From Kordiimonadaceae bacterium (GTDB taxonomy: Bacteria; Pseudomonadota; Alphaproteobacteria; Sphingomonadales; Kordiimonadaceae): DNA of 33,334 nucleotides. The notes below the pieces were generated by a model. That model worked only from the letters and a program-made list of their open reading frames with translations, was not told where the DNA came from and did no database searches. The DNA lies in the NCBI GenBank assembly GCA_016765035.1, contig JAESQS010000110.1, positions 1 through 33,334 on the forward strand. The letters are read 5' to 3'. The position numbers were made by a program, and so were the translations under genes. Below are positions 8,421-16,606 of this stretch, in pieces (positions within the stretch are counted from its first letter, which is position 1; the number at the start of each line of letters is the position of its first letter).

Positions 8421-9248
8421 ATGGCTTTCTCGGTAAACACCAATGCAGGTGCGTTTGCTGCCCTGCAAAACTTGAACAAAACTAGTAGTTCGTTACAGGG
8501 CGTTCAGTCCAGAATTAATACAGGCCTTAAAGTTGGTTCTGCAAAAGACGATGCGGCGACATTTGCAATTGCGCAAAAACTCCGTGGTGACGTTGCAGGT
8601 CTAAACGCTGTTAAGTCCTCACTAGACAGAGCCGCTTCCACTCTTGATGTTGCGATTGCAGCGGGCGAAGCAGTTTCTGACCTTCTCATTGCACTTAAAG
8701 AAAAAGCGGTTGCTTCGAAAGATTCAGGTCTTGATTCAGCAAGCCGGACTTCTTTGAACGATGATTTCAAACAGTTGCGTGACCAAATCACATCGATTGT
8801 AGACAATGCTGCGTTTAACGGCACTAATGTTGTTAAAAACAGTGGTTCTGCCGTGATTGCGCTTACCAATGACAGCGGTAGTAACACTATTACTGTTGCT
8901 GCACAGGATCTGTCTTTGGCAGGTTCAACGATTTCGCTGACTGCGGGTAGCTCAATTTCTACTCAAGCGATCGCATCTACAGCAGTACAAAACCTCGATT
9001 CTTCAATTACAAACGTAAACACCGCCCTCTCAGCATTGGGTTCTGGTTCAAAACGTCTGGAATTGCAGCGTAGTTTTGTAGACAAGCTGTCTGATACAAT
9101 CGAAGTTGGTATTGGTAACCTTGTTGATGCTGATTTGGCTAGAGAATCAGCTAACTTGCAAGCATTGCAAGTGAAACAACAACTCGGCCTACAAGCACTG
9201 TCAATCGCTAATCAAGCGCCTTCGACAGTACTCGGTCTCTTCCGATAA
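8421..9248 (+). CDS. Flagellin 3 (close paralogue of flagellin 1)
   Basis: MAFSVNTNAGAFAALQNLNKTSSSLQGVQSRINTGLKVGSAKDDAATFAIAQKLRGDVAGLNAVKSSLDRA...; same length as flagellin 1 with long identical blocks. Confidence 0.97.
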   Translation: MAFSVNTNAGAFAALQNLNKTSSSLQGVQSRINTGLKVGSAKDDAATFAIAQKLRGDVAGLNAVKSSLDRAASTLDVAIAAGEAVSDLLIALKEKAVASKDSGLDSASRTSLNDDFKQLRDQITSIVDNAAFNGTNVVKNSGSAVIALTNDSGSNTITVAAQDLSLAGSTISLTAGSSISTQAIASTAVQNLDSSITNVNTALSALGSGSKRLELQRSFVDKLSDTIEVGIGNLVDADLARESANLQALQVKQQLGLQALSIANQAPSTVLGLFR

Positions 9249-9254
9249 TAAATT

Positions 9255-9283
9255 GGAGTGAGCCGGGTTCACTGGCTCACTCC
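9255..9283 (+). terminator. Hairpin downstream of flagellin 3 (possible terminator/attenuator, no U tract)
   Basis: GGAGTGAGCC-GGGTTCACT-GGCTCACTCC, perfect 10-bp stem, followed by CTCTATCG. Confidence 0.5.
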
Positions 9284-9350
9284 CTCTATCGGGATGTGAT
9301 CAAGGCATCTCTTGAAAAAAAAGCAATTGAATTTGCTTGGAGTTAGAACG

Positions 9351-9755
9351 ATGACGGAAATTAGCAACATTAAAGGCGGAGGCCAAGTTATTAGCCTTGA
9401 TGCCTCACGTGTGCGAAGCCCTGAATCGAATGGCAGTGGACAATTTTCCGCAGGCGGTAACGTCGCAGCTGCAGTGGCTATTAGCCCAGTGCAAAGCGCC
9501 AACCCGCAGGAAAGTCTGAATATTGGGGAAGATCCTTTGGAAAAGGCAGCCAAAGTGATCGAAGAATTTGTGCCAAACGATGGGCCAAGTACAAAGCTAC
9601 GCATAGACAAAGACGAAGAAACAGGACGTTTTGTCTATAAAAGTATTGATACGGAATCAGGCGAAGTCATAAAACAATTTCCTCCTGAGACCATTCTTGC
9701 AATCATTTCACATTACCGTAGCCTTGAAGGCTTGGTTGTGGATGATGACGCCTAA
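9351..9755 (+). CDS. FlaG-like flagellar protein
   Basis: C-terminus STKLRIDKDEETGRFVYKSIDTESGEVIKQFPPETILAIISHYRSLEGLVVD matches the FlaG-like signature (IDxETGExVxQxPPE). ATG at 9351 has GGAG upstream; the ORF track starts at 9312. Confidence 0.8.
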   Translation: MTEISNIKGGGQVISLDASRVRSPESNGSGQFSAGGNVAAAVAISPVQSANPQESLNIGEDPLEKAAKVIEEFVPNDGPSTKLRIDKDEETGRFVYKSIDTESGEVIKQFPPETILAIISHYRSLEGLVVDDDA

Positions 9756-10015
9756 GGCGCGGCTTTAGCAAGCAAAGTTTCTGTTTACGCAGGTCTGTAC
9801 GTCTGTACAAAACCAGCCAGTCATTACCCTCTATTGTTTTCCTTTTTATAGGTAACGGTAGGGGTTGTTTTTGTGTGGATGGCGTTTTTTGGCCTGATTT
9901 TTATGCTCATCAGTATGGCATGGCACGTCACCAACACAGCGCTTTAGTTGTTGGACTTCTGCCTGCCATGCTCTATGTCACCAGTAGAAGAAATTTACAC
10001 ACTGATGGTTAGGAG

Positions 10016-10870
10016 ATGCGTCCCGTGAAGTTTACAGGCACTGATCAATATGTAGCGACTGAAGACCTTATGGTAGCCGTGAATGCAGCTGCACTGCTGC
10101 GGCGCCCTCTCCTTATAAAGGGCGAACCCGGCACAGGAAAAACTGTGTTGGCCCATGAAGTAGCCCAAGCATTTGATATGGAGCTGATTGAGTGGCACAT
10201 CAAGTCTACGACAAAAGCACAGCAGGGCCTATATGAGTATGATGCGGTTTCCCGGTTAAGGGACAGCCAGCTTGGCGATAAAAAAGTCAAAGACATTAAA
10301 AACTACGTTAAACGCGGTAAATTGTGGGACGCTTTTGAGAGTGACAAACCTGTCGTTCTCCTGATTGATGAAATTGACAAAGCGGATATTGAATTCCCCA
10401 ATGACCTGTTGCTTGAACTAGACCGGATGGAATTCCACGTTTATGAAACGGGGGAAACAGTTAAAGCAAAAAACCGCCCTATCATCATCATCACATCCAA
10501 TAATGAAAAAGAACTGCCAGACGCTTTTTTGCGCCGCTGTTTCTTCCATTTTATCAAATTCCCCGACCCGGACACTATGCGCACCATCATTGATGTGCAT
10601 TACCCCAACATTCAGCATGATCTGGTAAAAAAGGCGCTGAGTATCTTTTTTGATATTCGGGATGTGCCGGGCATGAAGAAAAAACCATCCACCAGTGAAT
10701 TGCTGGATTGGTTAAAACTGTTGATGGCGGAAGATCTTCCTCTCGATGTCCTTCAGTCCAAGGACCCGTCCAGTCTTATCCCCCCCTTGCACGGGGCTCT
10801 GTTGAAAAACGAGCAAGATGTACATCTGTTTGAAAGGTTGGCATTTTTAAACAAACGTCAGTCCCGCTAG
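10016..10870 (+). CDS. MoxR-family AAA+ ATPase (CoxD-like)
   Basis: Walker A IKGEPGTGKTVLAHEVA, Walker B VVLLIDEIDKAD, PIIIITSNNEKELPDAFLRRCFFHFIKFPD. Confidence 0.9.
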   Translation: MRPVKFTGTDQYVATEDLMVAVNAAALLRRPLLIKGEPGTGKTVLAHEVAQAFDMELIEWHIKSTTKAQQGLYEYDAVSRLRDSQLGDKKVKDIKNYVKRGKLWDAFESDKPVVLLIDEIDKADIEFPNDLLLELDRMEFHVYETGETVKAKNRPIIIITSNNEKELPDAFLRRCFFHFIKFPDPDTMRTIIDVHYPNIQHDLVKKALSIFFDIRDVPGMKKKPSTSELLDWLKLLMAEDLPLDVLQSKDPSSLIPPLHGALLKNEQDVHLFERLAFLNKRQSR

Positions 10871-10900
10871 CCGCCCTATGAATTTTATATCGAGCTGCCA

Positions 10901-12073
10901 ATGTTTGTAAAATTTTTCTATGAAATGAAAGAAAGTGGCTTGCCCGTCAGCATCAAGGAATATTTGATGCTGCTGGAGGCGCTCAAAGCTGGCTGCTCTG
11001 ATTTCAGCGTGGATAATTTCTATTATCTATCCCGGTCCATTTTTGTCAAAGACGAAACCAAGCTGGATAAATTCGACAGAGTGTTTGCCAAAGTTTTTGA
11101 AGGCATCGAATTCATTGCAGAGGATGAAGGGGCTGAAATTCCGGACGAATGGCTCAAAAAAATGGCAGAGCTATACCTCAGCAAAGAAGAGATGGAAAAA
11201 ATCAACTCTCTAGGTGACTGGGATGAAATCATGGAAACCCTGAAAAAGCGCCTTGAAGAGCAGAAGGAGCGCCACCAAGGCGGCAATAAATGGATAGGCA
11301 CAGCCGGGAAAAGCCCCTTTGGCGCTTATGGCTATAACCCAGAAGGCGTGCGCATTGGCCAAAAGGAAGGCCGGCATGGCCGCGCTATAAAGGTGTGGGA
11401 TAAACGCGAGTTTAAAAACCTCGATGATTCAGTCGAACTTGGCACCCGCAACATTAAGCTTGCCCTTAAAAAGCTGCGGCAATTCGCCCGCCAGGGGGAA
11501 GCAGACCAACTAGACTTGGATGGAACGATCAAAGCCACAGCCCACAATGGGTATCTGGACATTAAAATGCGCCCAGAGCGCCACAATGCGGTGAAAGTCC
11601 TGATATTTTTTGATGTTGGCGGTTCTATGGACCCTCATATCAAAATGTGTCAGGAACTCTTTTCCGCAGCCCGTACCGAATTCAAGCATCTGGAATTTTT
11701 CTATTTCCATAACTGCTTATACGAGCAGGTATGGAAAGATAATGCCCGCCGCCAAACAGAAACCATTCCAACCATGGATGTGCTGCACACCTACCCTCAT
11801 GATTATAAGCTTATATTTATTGGGGACGCTTCCATGAGCCCTTATGAAATTAGCTATCCCGGTGGGTCAGTTGAGCATTGGAATGAAGAAGCAGGCGAAA
11901 TCTGGATGAAACGCATCACCAATGTTTACCAAAAAGCAGTGTGGTTAAACCCAGTACCAGAAGAACATTGGTCTTACAGCCAGTCCACCCAAATGCTTAA
12001 AAGCTTAATGGACGACAGGATGCATCCGCTAACACTCAGCGGCATTGACAGTGCAGTTAAACAGTTACGGTAA
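10901..12073 (+). CDS. VWA domain protein, CoxE-like, partner of the MoxR ATPase
   Basis: MFVKFFYEMKESGLPVSIKEYLMLLEAL...VKVLIFFDVGGSMDPHIKMC (MIDAS-like DxGxS)...; directly downstream of the moxR-like gene. Confidence 0.88.
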   Translation: MFVKFFYEMKESGLPVSIKEYLMLLEALKAGCSDFSVDNFYYLSRSIFVKDETKLDKFDRVFAKVFEGIEFIAEDEGAEIPDEWLKKMAELYLSKEEMEKINSLGDWDEIMETLKKRLEEQKERHQGGNKWIGTAGKSPFGAYGYNPEGVRIGQKEGRHGRAIKVWDKREFKNLDDSVELGTRNIKLALKKLRQFARQGEADQLDLDGTIKATAHNGYLDIKMRPERHNAVKVLIFFDVGGSMDPHIKMCQELFSAARTEFKHLEFFYFHNCLYEQVWKDNARRQTETIPTMDVLHTYPHDYKLIFIGDASMSPYEISYPGGSVEHWNEEAGEIWMKRITNVYQKAVWLNPVPEEHWSYSQSTQMLKSLMDDRMHPLTLSGIDSAVKQLR

Positions 12074-12090
12074 ATGGTTAGCACTGCTCG

Positions 12091-12108
12091 GTGTCAAAAC
12101 AGTGTTAA
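12091..12108 (+). promoter_or_regulatory. Candidate Pho-box-like direct repeat upstream of alkaline phosphatase
   Basis: GTGTCAA-AACA-GTGTTAA: 7-bp repeats with 11-nt period, about 134 nt upstream of the phosphatase ATG. Confidence 0.35.
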
Positions 12109-12241
12109 AATCCACAAGCAAGGTCGACGTCTTCACTTTTCCTTGGGAATACAATAGGACACTTGACATCGCCCCTACTAAAGGCTTGTTTAAGCCATCT
12201 TTAAATCTTGACCAAACAGTCCAATTTTTGAAAGTGGCAAA

Positions 12242-13741
12242 ATGAAAAAATATGCTCTGTTAATGGCAGCTCTCCTTACCGGGTGTGCAGGCGTACCGAA
12301 AGAGCCCATTTCCTCTGCTGTGCCTCACAGCACGGTAGGCACAACAGATTCATGGCTTGCCCAAGGCGATGCCACAGTCAAAAACCTTGCGGCCCAACGC
12401 CAGAACAAACGGCGCGCAAAAAATGTCATTCTTTTTGTTGGCGATGGCATGGGTATATCCACCTTAACGGCTGGGCGCATATATGAAGGGCAGCTTCGCG
12501 GCGAAACCGGCGAAGAAAACCTTCTTAGCTTTGAAAATTTCCCCTATTCTGCGCTGGTTAAAACATACAATGTTAATGCGCAGGTTTCAGATTCTGCGGG
12601 CACCGCTACAGCCCTTAACACCGGCACAAAAACCCGAATTGGCGTTATCAACACCGCCCCAACACACCCGAGCTACATTTGTAAGGGCATGGAAAAAGAT
12701 GCCCCTGTCCCCCTTGCCTATTATGCTGAAAAAATTGGCATGAGCACAGGCGTTGTCAGCACAGCAGGCTTAACACATGCAACACCAGCAGCCGTTTATG
12801 CGCACAGCCCCGGCCGTACATGGGAAGCAGATGTCCATTTGACAGAAGAAGCCAAAGCCAACGGCTGCACTGATATTGCCTCTCAGATTGTTTCAGACAT
12901 GGATGGGAACGGGCTTGAAGTTGCTCTTGGCGGGGGCCTGTCTCACTTTTTGCCGATTGGCGAAGCATCTGGCATTCGTGCAGATGGCAAAAATATAGCC
13001 AAAGAATGGACAGATGGCAGGCCAACAGCCAAATTTGTACAATCCAGTGCAGAACTCGCTGCCGTAGACCATGGCTCTACTGACCATCTTTTGGGCCTTT
13101 TCAGCGATAACCACATGCAATTCAACGCGATACGCCCGAAAGAGCAGCCCAGCCTTTCTGAGATGACGGAAGCCGCCATCAAAGTGCTTTCAAAAAACAA
13201 AAAAGGCTATTATCTGATGGTCGAAGCGGGCCGTATTGACCATGGCCATCATGCGGGTAGTGCTTTTGCCGCCCTCACTGAAACGGCTGCATTGTCTGCC
13301 GCTGTTAAAAAAGCGCTTTCAATGGTTGATACCAAAGATACCCTTATTTTGGTTACAGCAGACCATAGCCACACACTGACCATATCAGGGTACCCGAAAC
13401 GCGGAAATCCTATTTTAGGATTGTCTTCCGCGCATGACATCCCTGAAAATGAATATTCTCTTGCAGAAGACGGCAAGCCCTATACGACATTAGGCTACCA
13501 AAATGGCCCAGGGGCAATCGCAGGCGAACGCAAGACACTGACCCAAGAAGAAGTTCTATCGCCAAGGTTCCAACAACAAGCGGCATACCCGCTTAAATCT
13601 GAAACCCATGGGGGTGAAGATGTTGCTTTATTCGCAGTTGGTCCATGGGCACACCTTGCGCGTGGCACCATTGAGCAAAATGTCATTTTTCATATTATGG
13701 ACCACGCATTGGGACTTAGAAAACGCGCTGCCAAAAAGTAA
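12242..13741 (+). CDS. Alkaline phosphatase (PhoA family), predicted lipoprotein
   Basis: Lipobox-like MKKYALLMAALLTGCAG; NVILFVGDGMGISTLTAGRIY, SDSAGTATALNTGTKT, VEAGRIDHGHHAG, TADHSHTLTISGYPKRG. Confidence 0.93.
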   Translation: MKKYALLMAALLTGCAGVPKEPISSAVPHSTVGTTDSWLAQGDATVKNLAAQRQNKRRAKNVILFVGDGMGISTLTAGRIYEGQLRGETGEENLLSFENFPYSALVKTYNVNAQVSDSAGTATALNTGTKTRIGVINTAPTHPSYICKGMEKDAPVPLAYYAEKIGMSTGVVSTAGLTHATPAAVYAHSPGRTWEADVHLTEEAKANGCTDIASQIVSDMDGNGLEVALGGGLSHFLPIGEASGIRADGKNIAKEWTDGRPTAKFVQSSAELAAVDHGSTDHLLGLFSDNHMQFNAIRPKEQPSLSEMTEAAIKVLSKNKKGYYLMVEAGRIDHGHHAGSAFAALTETAALSAAVKKALSMVDTKDTLILVTADHSHTLTISGYPKRGNPILGLSSAHDIPENEYSLAEDGKPYTTLGYQNGPGAIAGERKTLTQEEVLSPRFQQQAAYPLKSETHGGEDVALFAVGPWAHLARGTIEQNVIFHIMDHALGLRKRAAKK

Positions 13742-13779
13742 AGTCTTTCCCAATATCCCGTAACCAAATACCCCATAAA

Positions 13780-13807
13780 AAAGGGCTGCATAAACATGCA
13801 GCCCTTT
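13780..13807. terminator. Bidirectional terminator between phosphatase and TonB-like gene
   Basis: AAAGGGCTGCA-TAAACA-TGCAGCCCTTT preceded by an A run; sits between convergent genes. Confidence 0.85.
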
Positions 13808-13839
13808 CTCACGACTGGATCAAACACACTGGGGATACA

Positions 13840-14328
13840 TCAGTCTGCTTGATCGAGGATTTTTAGAGTAGCGCCAGTTGCTGAACGATTTTCTGCAACC
13901 TGACGACCAGTTACAGTTCCGACCCGCTGAAGCTTTCGTGCCTCTTCTGCGCTATTCGCTATGGCATAATTCATCCGTAAGGAAAAAGTAAGTTCTTCGC
14001 CTTCGTAACCACTTGGAAGCTCAGGAAAGTCCACCCGCTTCAGCGCACGTTTAGCGGCTGAATTTAAAATCCCGCTCCGATTTTTCTGTGTAAGTGTTGA
14101 TTTTGTGATGTCACCTTCACGGTTCACTGTGATGTGAAAGACTGATGCACCTTCTCTATTTTGGCGATAAGCCGCCGTAGGATACCGCATGGCATTGCTA
14201 ATCGTGTTGCTAGCTGATGTTGCCCAAGATTTCATGTCAGTGCTCTCGCCAGCATTCGCTGCCGTTCCAAAAGAGAAGCCCATCGCCAATACGGCCATTG
14301 CTGCAAGAGTTTTTTGTGTCTTTTTCAT
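13840..14328 (-). CDS. Secreted energy-transducer TonB-like C-terminal domain protein
   Basis: From ATG 14328: signal peptide MKKTQKTLAAMAVLAMGFSFGTAANA; MRYPTAAYRQNREGASVFHITVNREGDITKSTLTQKNRSGILNSAAKRALKRVDFPELP is a TonB_C-like pattern. The longer ORF start at 14505 is not preferred. Confidence 0.75.
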   Translation of the reverse strand: MKKTQKTLAAMAVLAMGFSFGTAANAGESTDMKSWATSASNTISNAMRYPTAAYRQNREGASVFHITVNREGDITKSTLTQKNRSGILNSAAKRALKRVDFPELPSGYEGEELTFSLRMNYAIANSAEEARKLQRVGTVTGRQVAENRSATGATLKILDQAD

Positions 14329-14622
14329 TTTTCTATTCCTCGCTTTAAATCCGCCTGTCGTGGCGTCGATAAGTAAAGAATAAGAAACATTGGCGATTTT
14401 AAAAGGTTCCCTGCGGCCAACAGACCGCATTATGCGATAAGTTGATAAGCCTTGCGGTGAAGTGTTTTCCCCGTAAGGTGAACGGATAAACCAAGTTAAA
14501 CACACGGTAAACTTAAGTCTTAAAGTGCATGGAAAATGAGAATCGGCACTGTGCGGTAAAGGCCAGACGGCAAAAGCATACCGCCTGAAATGAAGGAGCC
14601 TATAAGGCGGGCCTTCTACCGA

Positions 14623-15129
14623 TTACTCGGCTTCGTAACTTTCAATCGCAGCGCCAAGGCTTTCTGTCAGCTTCAAGCCTATCTCGCCACCATCACCGCT
14701 TACACGGCCTCTAATAACGGCACGCATCGCGTCTAGGTGGGCTTTGATAAGCTCCACTTGGCTGTCAGAAATTTCGCCAGCAACTGACGTAGTAAACCCA
14801 TACAGGCTATCTGCAAATGATGTGATAAGCGGATAACCAAAAGTGCCACCCTGCCCTTTCATATCATGGGCCATATGGTTAATTTCTTCAAAACAGTCCC
14901 TGCGCATCTCAGGCGTATCAACACAGCGCCCATGCTGTTCCTGCAATTTCATAATGATGGAAGAAACCCAGTCTGGGTAATCTTCTGACATTTTACTTAG
15001 GGCTTCTTGTGCCGCTTCAAGTGCTTCAACAGAAATAGAGGCATTGCCGGGGGCAAGCCCAGCTGTTTTTTCTTTCAGCTTATTCTGGAAACGGTAAAAA
15101 CGGACAATGACGGGAGTATTGCTAGCCAC
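14623..15129 (-). CDS. Hpt-like phosphotransfer protein
   Basis: CFEEINHMAHDMKGQGGTFGYPLITSFADSLYGF contains an H-x-x-K-G motif (AHDMKGQGGTFG). Start uncertain: GTG at 15129 or ATG at 15150; both overlap or abut the upstream response regulator. Confidence 0.7.
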   Translation of the reverse strand: MASNTPVIVRFYRFQNKLKEKTAGLAPGNASISVEALEAAQEALSKMSEDYPDWVSSIIMKLQEQHGRCVDTPEMRRDCFEEINHMAHDMKGQGGTFGYPLITSFADSLYGFTTSVAGEISDSQVELIKAHLDAMRAVIRGRVSGDGGEIGLKLTESLGAAIESYEAE

Positions 15130-15673
15130 GGATAACCTCCACACCTTCACTTTTGTCAGTCAGAAGGCGGCGTTCTGCCCCTTTAATTTCAAGCTTTTGA
15201 CGGCGTCTGTCAGGACCAAAAAATTCACTGGTATGAACAAACTGCCGGGGCCGTTCGATGATAGATACAAGCTTTTCACCGATATTTTTAATGGTAAAAG
15301 GCTTTGCTAAAATATCTGAAATGCCCATTTCCCGTGCCTGCTTAATTCGCTCTGGTTCCGTGTAACTTGTAATCATGACAAAGGGGACAAACCTGTTAGG
15401 GCTATCTTTATGTCGCCGGACCCAGCGCAAAAACATCATGCCATCAATGGGGTGCATATCCCAATTAGAGATCACAATATCAATATTTTGCACGCCAATT
15501 TTCATTGGCTCGTTTTTCACACGCTGCAAAAACGTAATGGCATCGCCACCATGCTCCACCGGGTATACATTGCCGACACCCAGCACTTTCAAAGAATTCA
15601 CAAGAAGAGATCGTATAAATTGGCTATCCTCAGCCAAAAGAATATTCACTCGATCAAAATCATAGTCACTCAT
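15122..15673 (-). CDS. Response regulator, CheY-like receiver protein
   Basis: VNILLAEDSQFIRSLLVNSLKVLG...IDIVISNWDMHPIDGMMFLRWVR...VPFVMITSYTEPERIKQAREMGISDILAKPFTIKNIGEKL: acidic pocket, phosphoacceptor Asp and conserved KPF. Confidence 0.92.
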   Translation of the reverse strand: MSDYDFDRVNILLAEDSQFIRSLLVNSLKVLGVGNVYPVEHGGDAITFLQRVKNEPMKIGVQNIDIVISNWDMHPIDGMMFLRWVRRHKDSPNRFVPFVMITSYTEPERIKQAREMGISDILAKPFTIKNIGEKLVSIIERPRQFVHTSEFFGPDRRRQKLEIKGAERRLLTDKSEGVEVIRG

Positions 15674-15772
15674 AAATTCGCCTATATAAAGCTATGATGT
15701 AGGTTAACCGTAAGTCTTCTTACTCTGGCGCAGTTAAAAACTCCAATGTTTTCACTACATTACAAAAAATCT

Positions 15773-16135
15773 TTATGCTCGAGCATTGCGTTCGTCAATA
15801 AACGCGGTCAGTTGCCCTAAGCGCACAGTCAGCTCTTTCAACGCTTTGCCGCGTTTAGGCTCAACTTGGCATAGAGCACCCATTTGCTCGGCCCTTTCGG
15901 CTTCCCGAGCTAACCTCCACGCCCCGATGCTCCGGGCGGCCCCTTTTAACTTGTGGGCCATTGTGTGCCAGCCGTCGGCACCGGACTGCTCCAGTTGCCT
16001 CAGATACCCCGGCGCATGGTCCATAAAAAGCCCTAATATCTGCCGCTCAAAGTCCGCATCTCCACCAGTAAATTCTTTCAAATGGGCTTCATCCAGCACC
16101 ACGTGTTCATTCCAATTAGATTCCGTCCCCGCCAT
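15773..16135 (-). CDS. Hpt domain protein
   Basis: LGLFMDHAPGYLRQLEQSGADGWHTMAHKLKGAARSIGAWRLAREAERAEQMG; AHKLKGAARSIGA is the Hpt active-site motif. Confidence 0.85.
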   Translation of the reverse strand: MAGTESNWNEHVVLDEAHLKEFTGGDADFERQILGLFMDHAPGYLRQLEQSGADGWHTMAHKLKGAARSIGAWRLAREAERAEQMGALCQVEPKRGKALKELTVRLGQLTAFIDERNARA

Positions 16136-16162
16136 ATATTACTCTGACTCTTAACCTATGCT

Positions 16163-16438
16163 TTATGCCAAATGCTCTACGATATTGCGCCCATCATCAG
16201 TCAGCTTACAAACCAGCCATGATGGGTCAATTGAGTTGTGATACCATGGCTTACACCAACCATGCGCAATACAAGCCCGAATCGTTTGTTCCTTGATTCG
16301 CTGCCCACTGTTATCAAACAAAGGTAATTTACCACCCGGCTCAGATACACCGCGCGCTAGATATCGTATTTGAGCATGACTCGGCTTGCTATGGTTGCTT
16401 TTGCCGCTAAACTCTTTTTTTCCTATAGTTTCAGCCAT
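16163..16438 (-). CDS. Hypothetical small protein
   Basis: ORF from MAETIGKKEFSGKSNHSKPSHAQIRYLARGVSEPGGKLPLFDNSGQRI...; plausible folded composition, no family recognised with confidence. Confidence 0.55.
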   Translation of the reverse strand: MAETIGKKEFSGKSNHSKPSHAQIRYLARGVSEPGGKLPLFDNSGQRIKEQTIRACIAHGWCKPWYHNSIDPSWLVCKLTDDGRNIVEHLA

Positions 16439-16606
16439 GTATGGCTCCATTTTATAGGTATTTATTATACTTCAGTTAACCAATATTGTCATATGTTCCC
16501 TAACGGGCGATTAATGCACAGTGTCTTGGTACTGGCATTTAAGCGATAAACTATCGTAATCATAAGGTAAACCTGTCCTTAAATCATGGGTAGCTAAGGG
16601 ACCGCG

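Noticed and set aside
9788-9812. Short direct repeat TCTGTACGTCTGTACA in the flaG-moxR gap
   Set aside because: Only two 8-nt units with no further structure; compatible with chance.
12045-12245. 66-aa ORF between the CoxE-like gene and alkaline phosphatase
   Set aside because: Overlaps both neighbours, lacks family features, and contains the candidate Pho-box; more likely leader/intergenic sequence.
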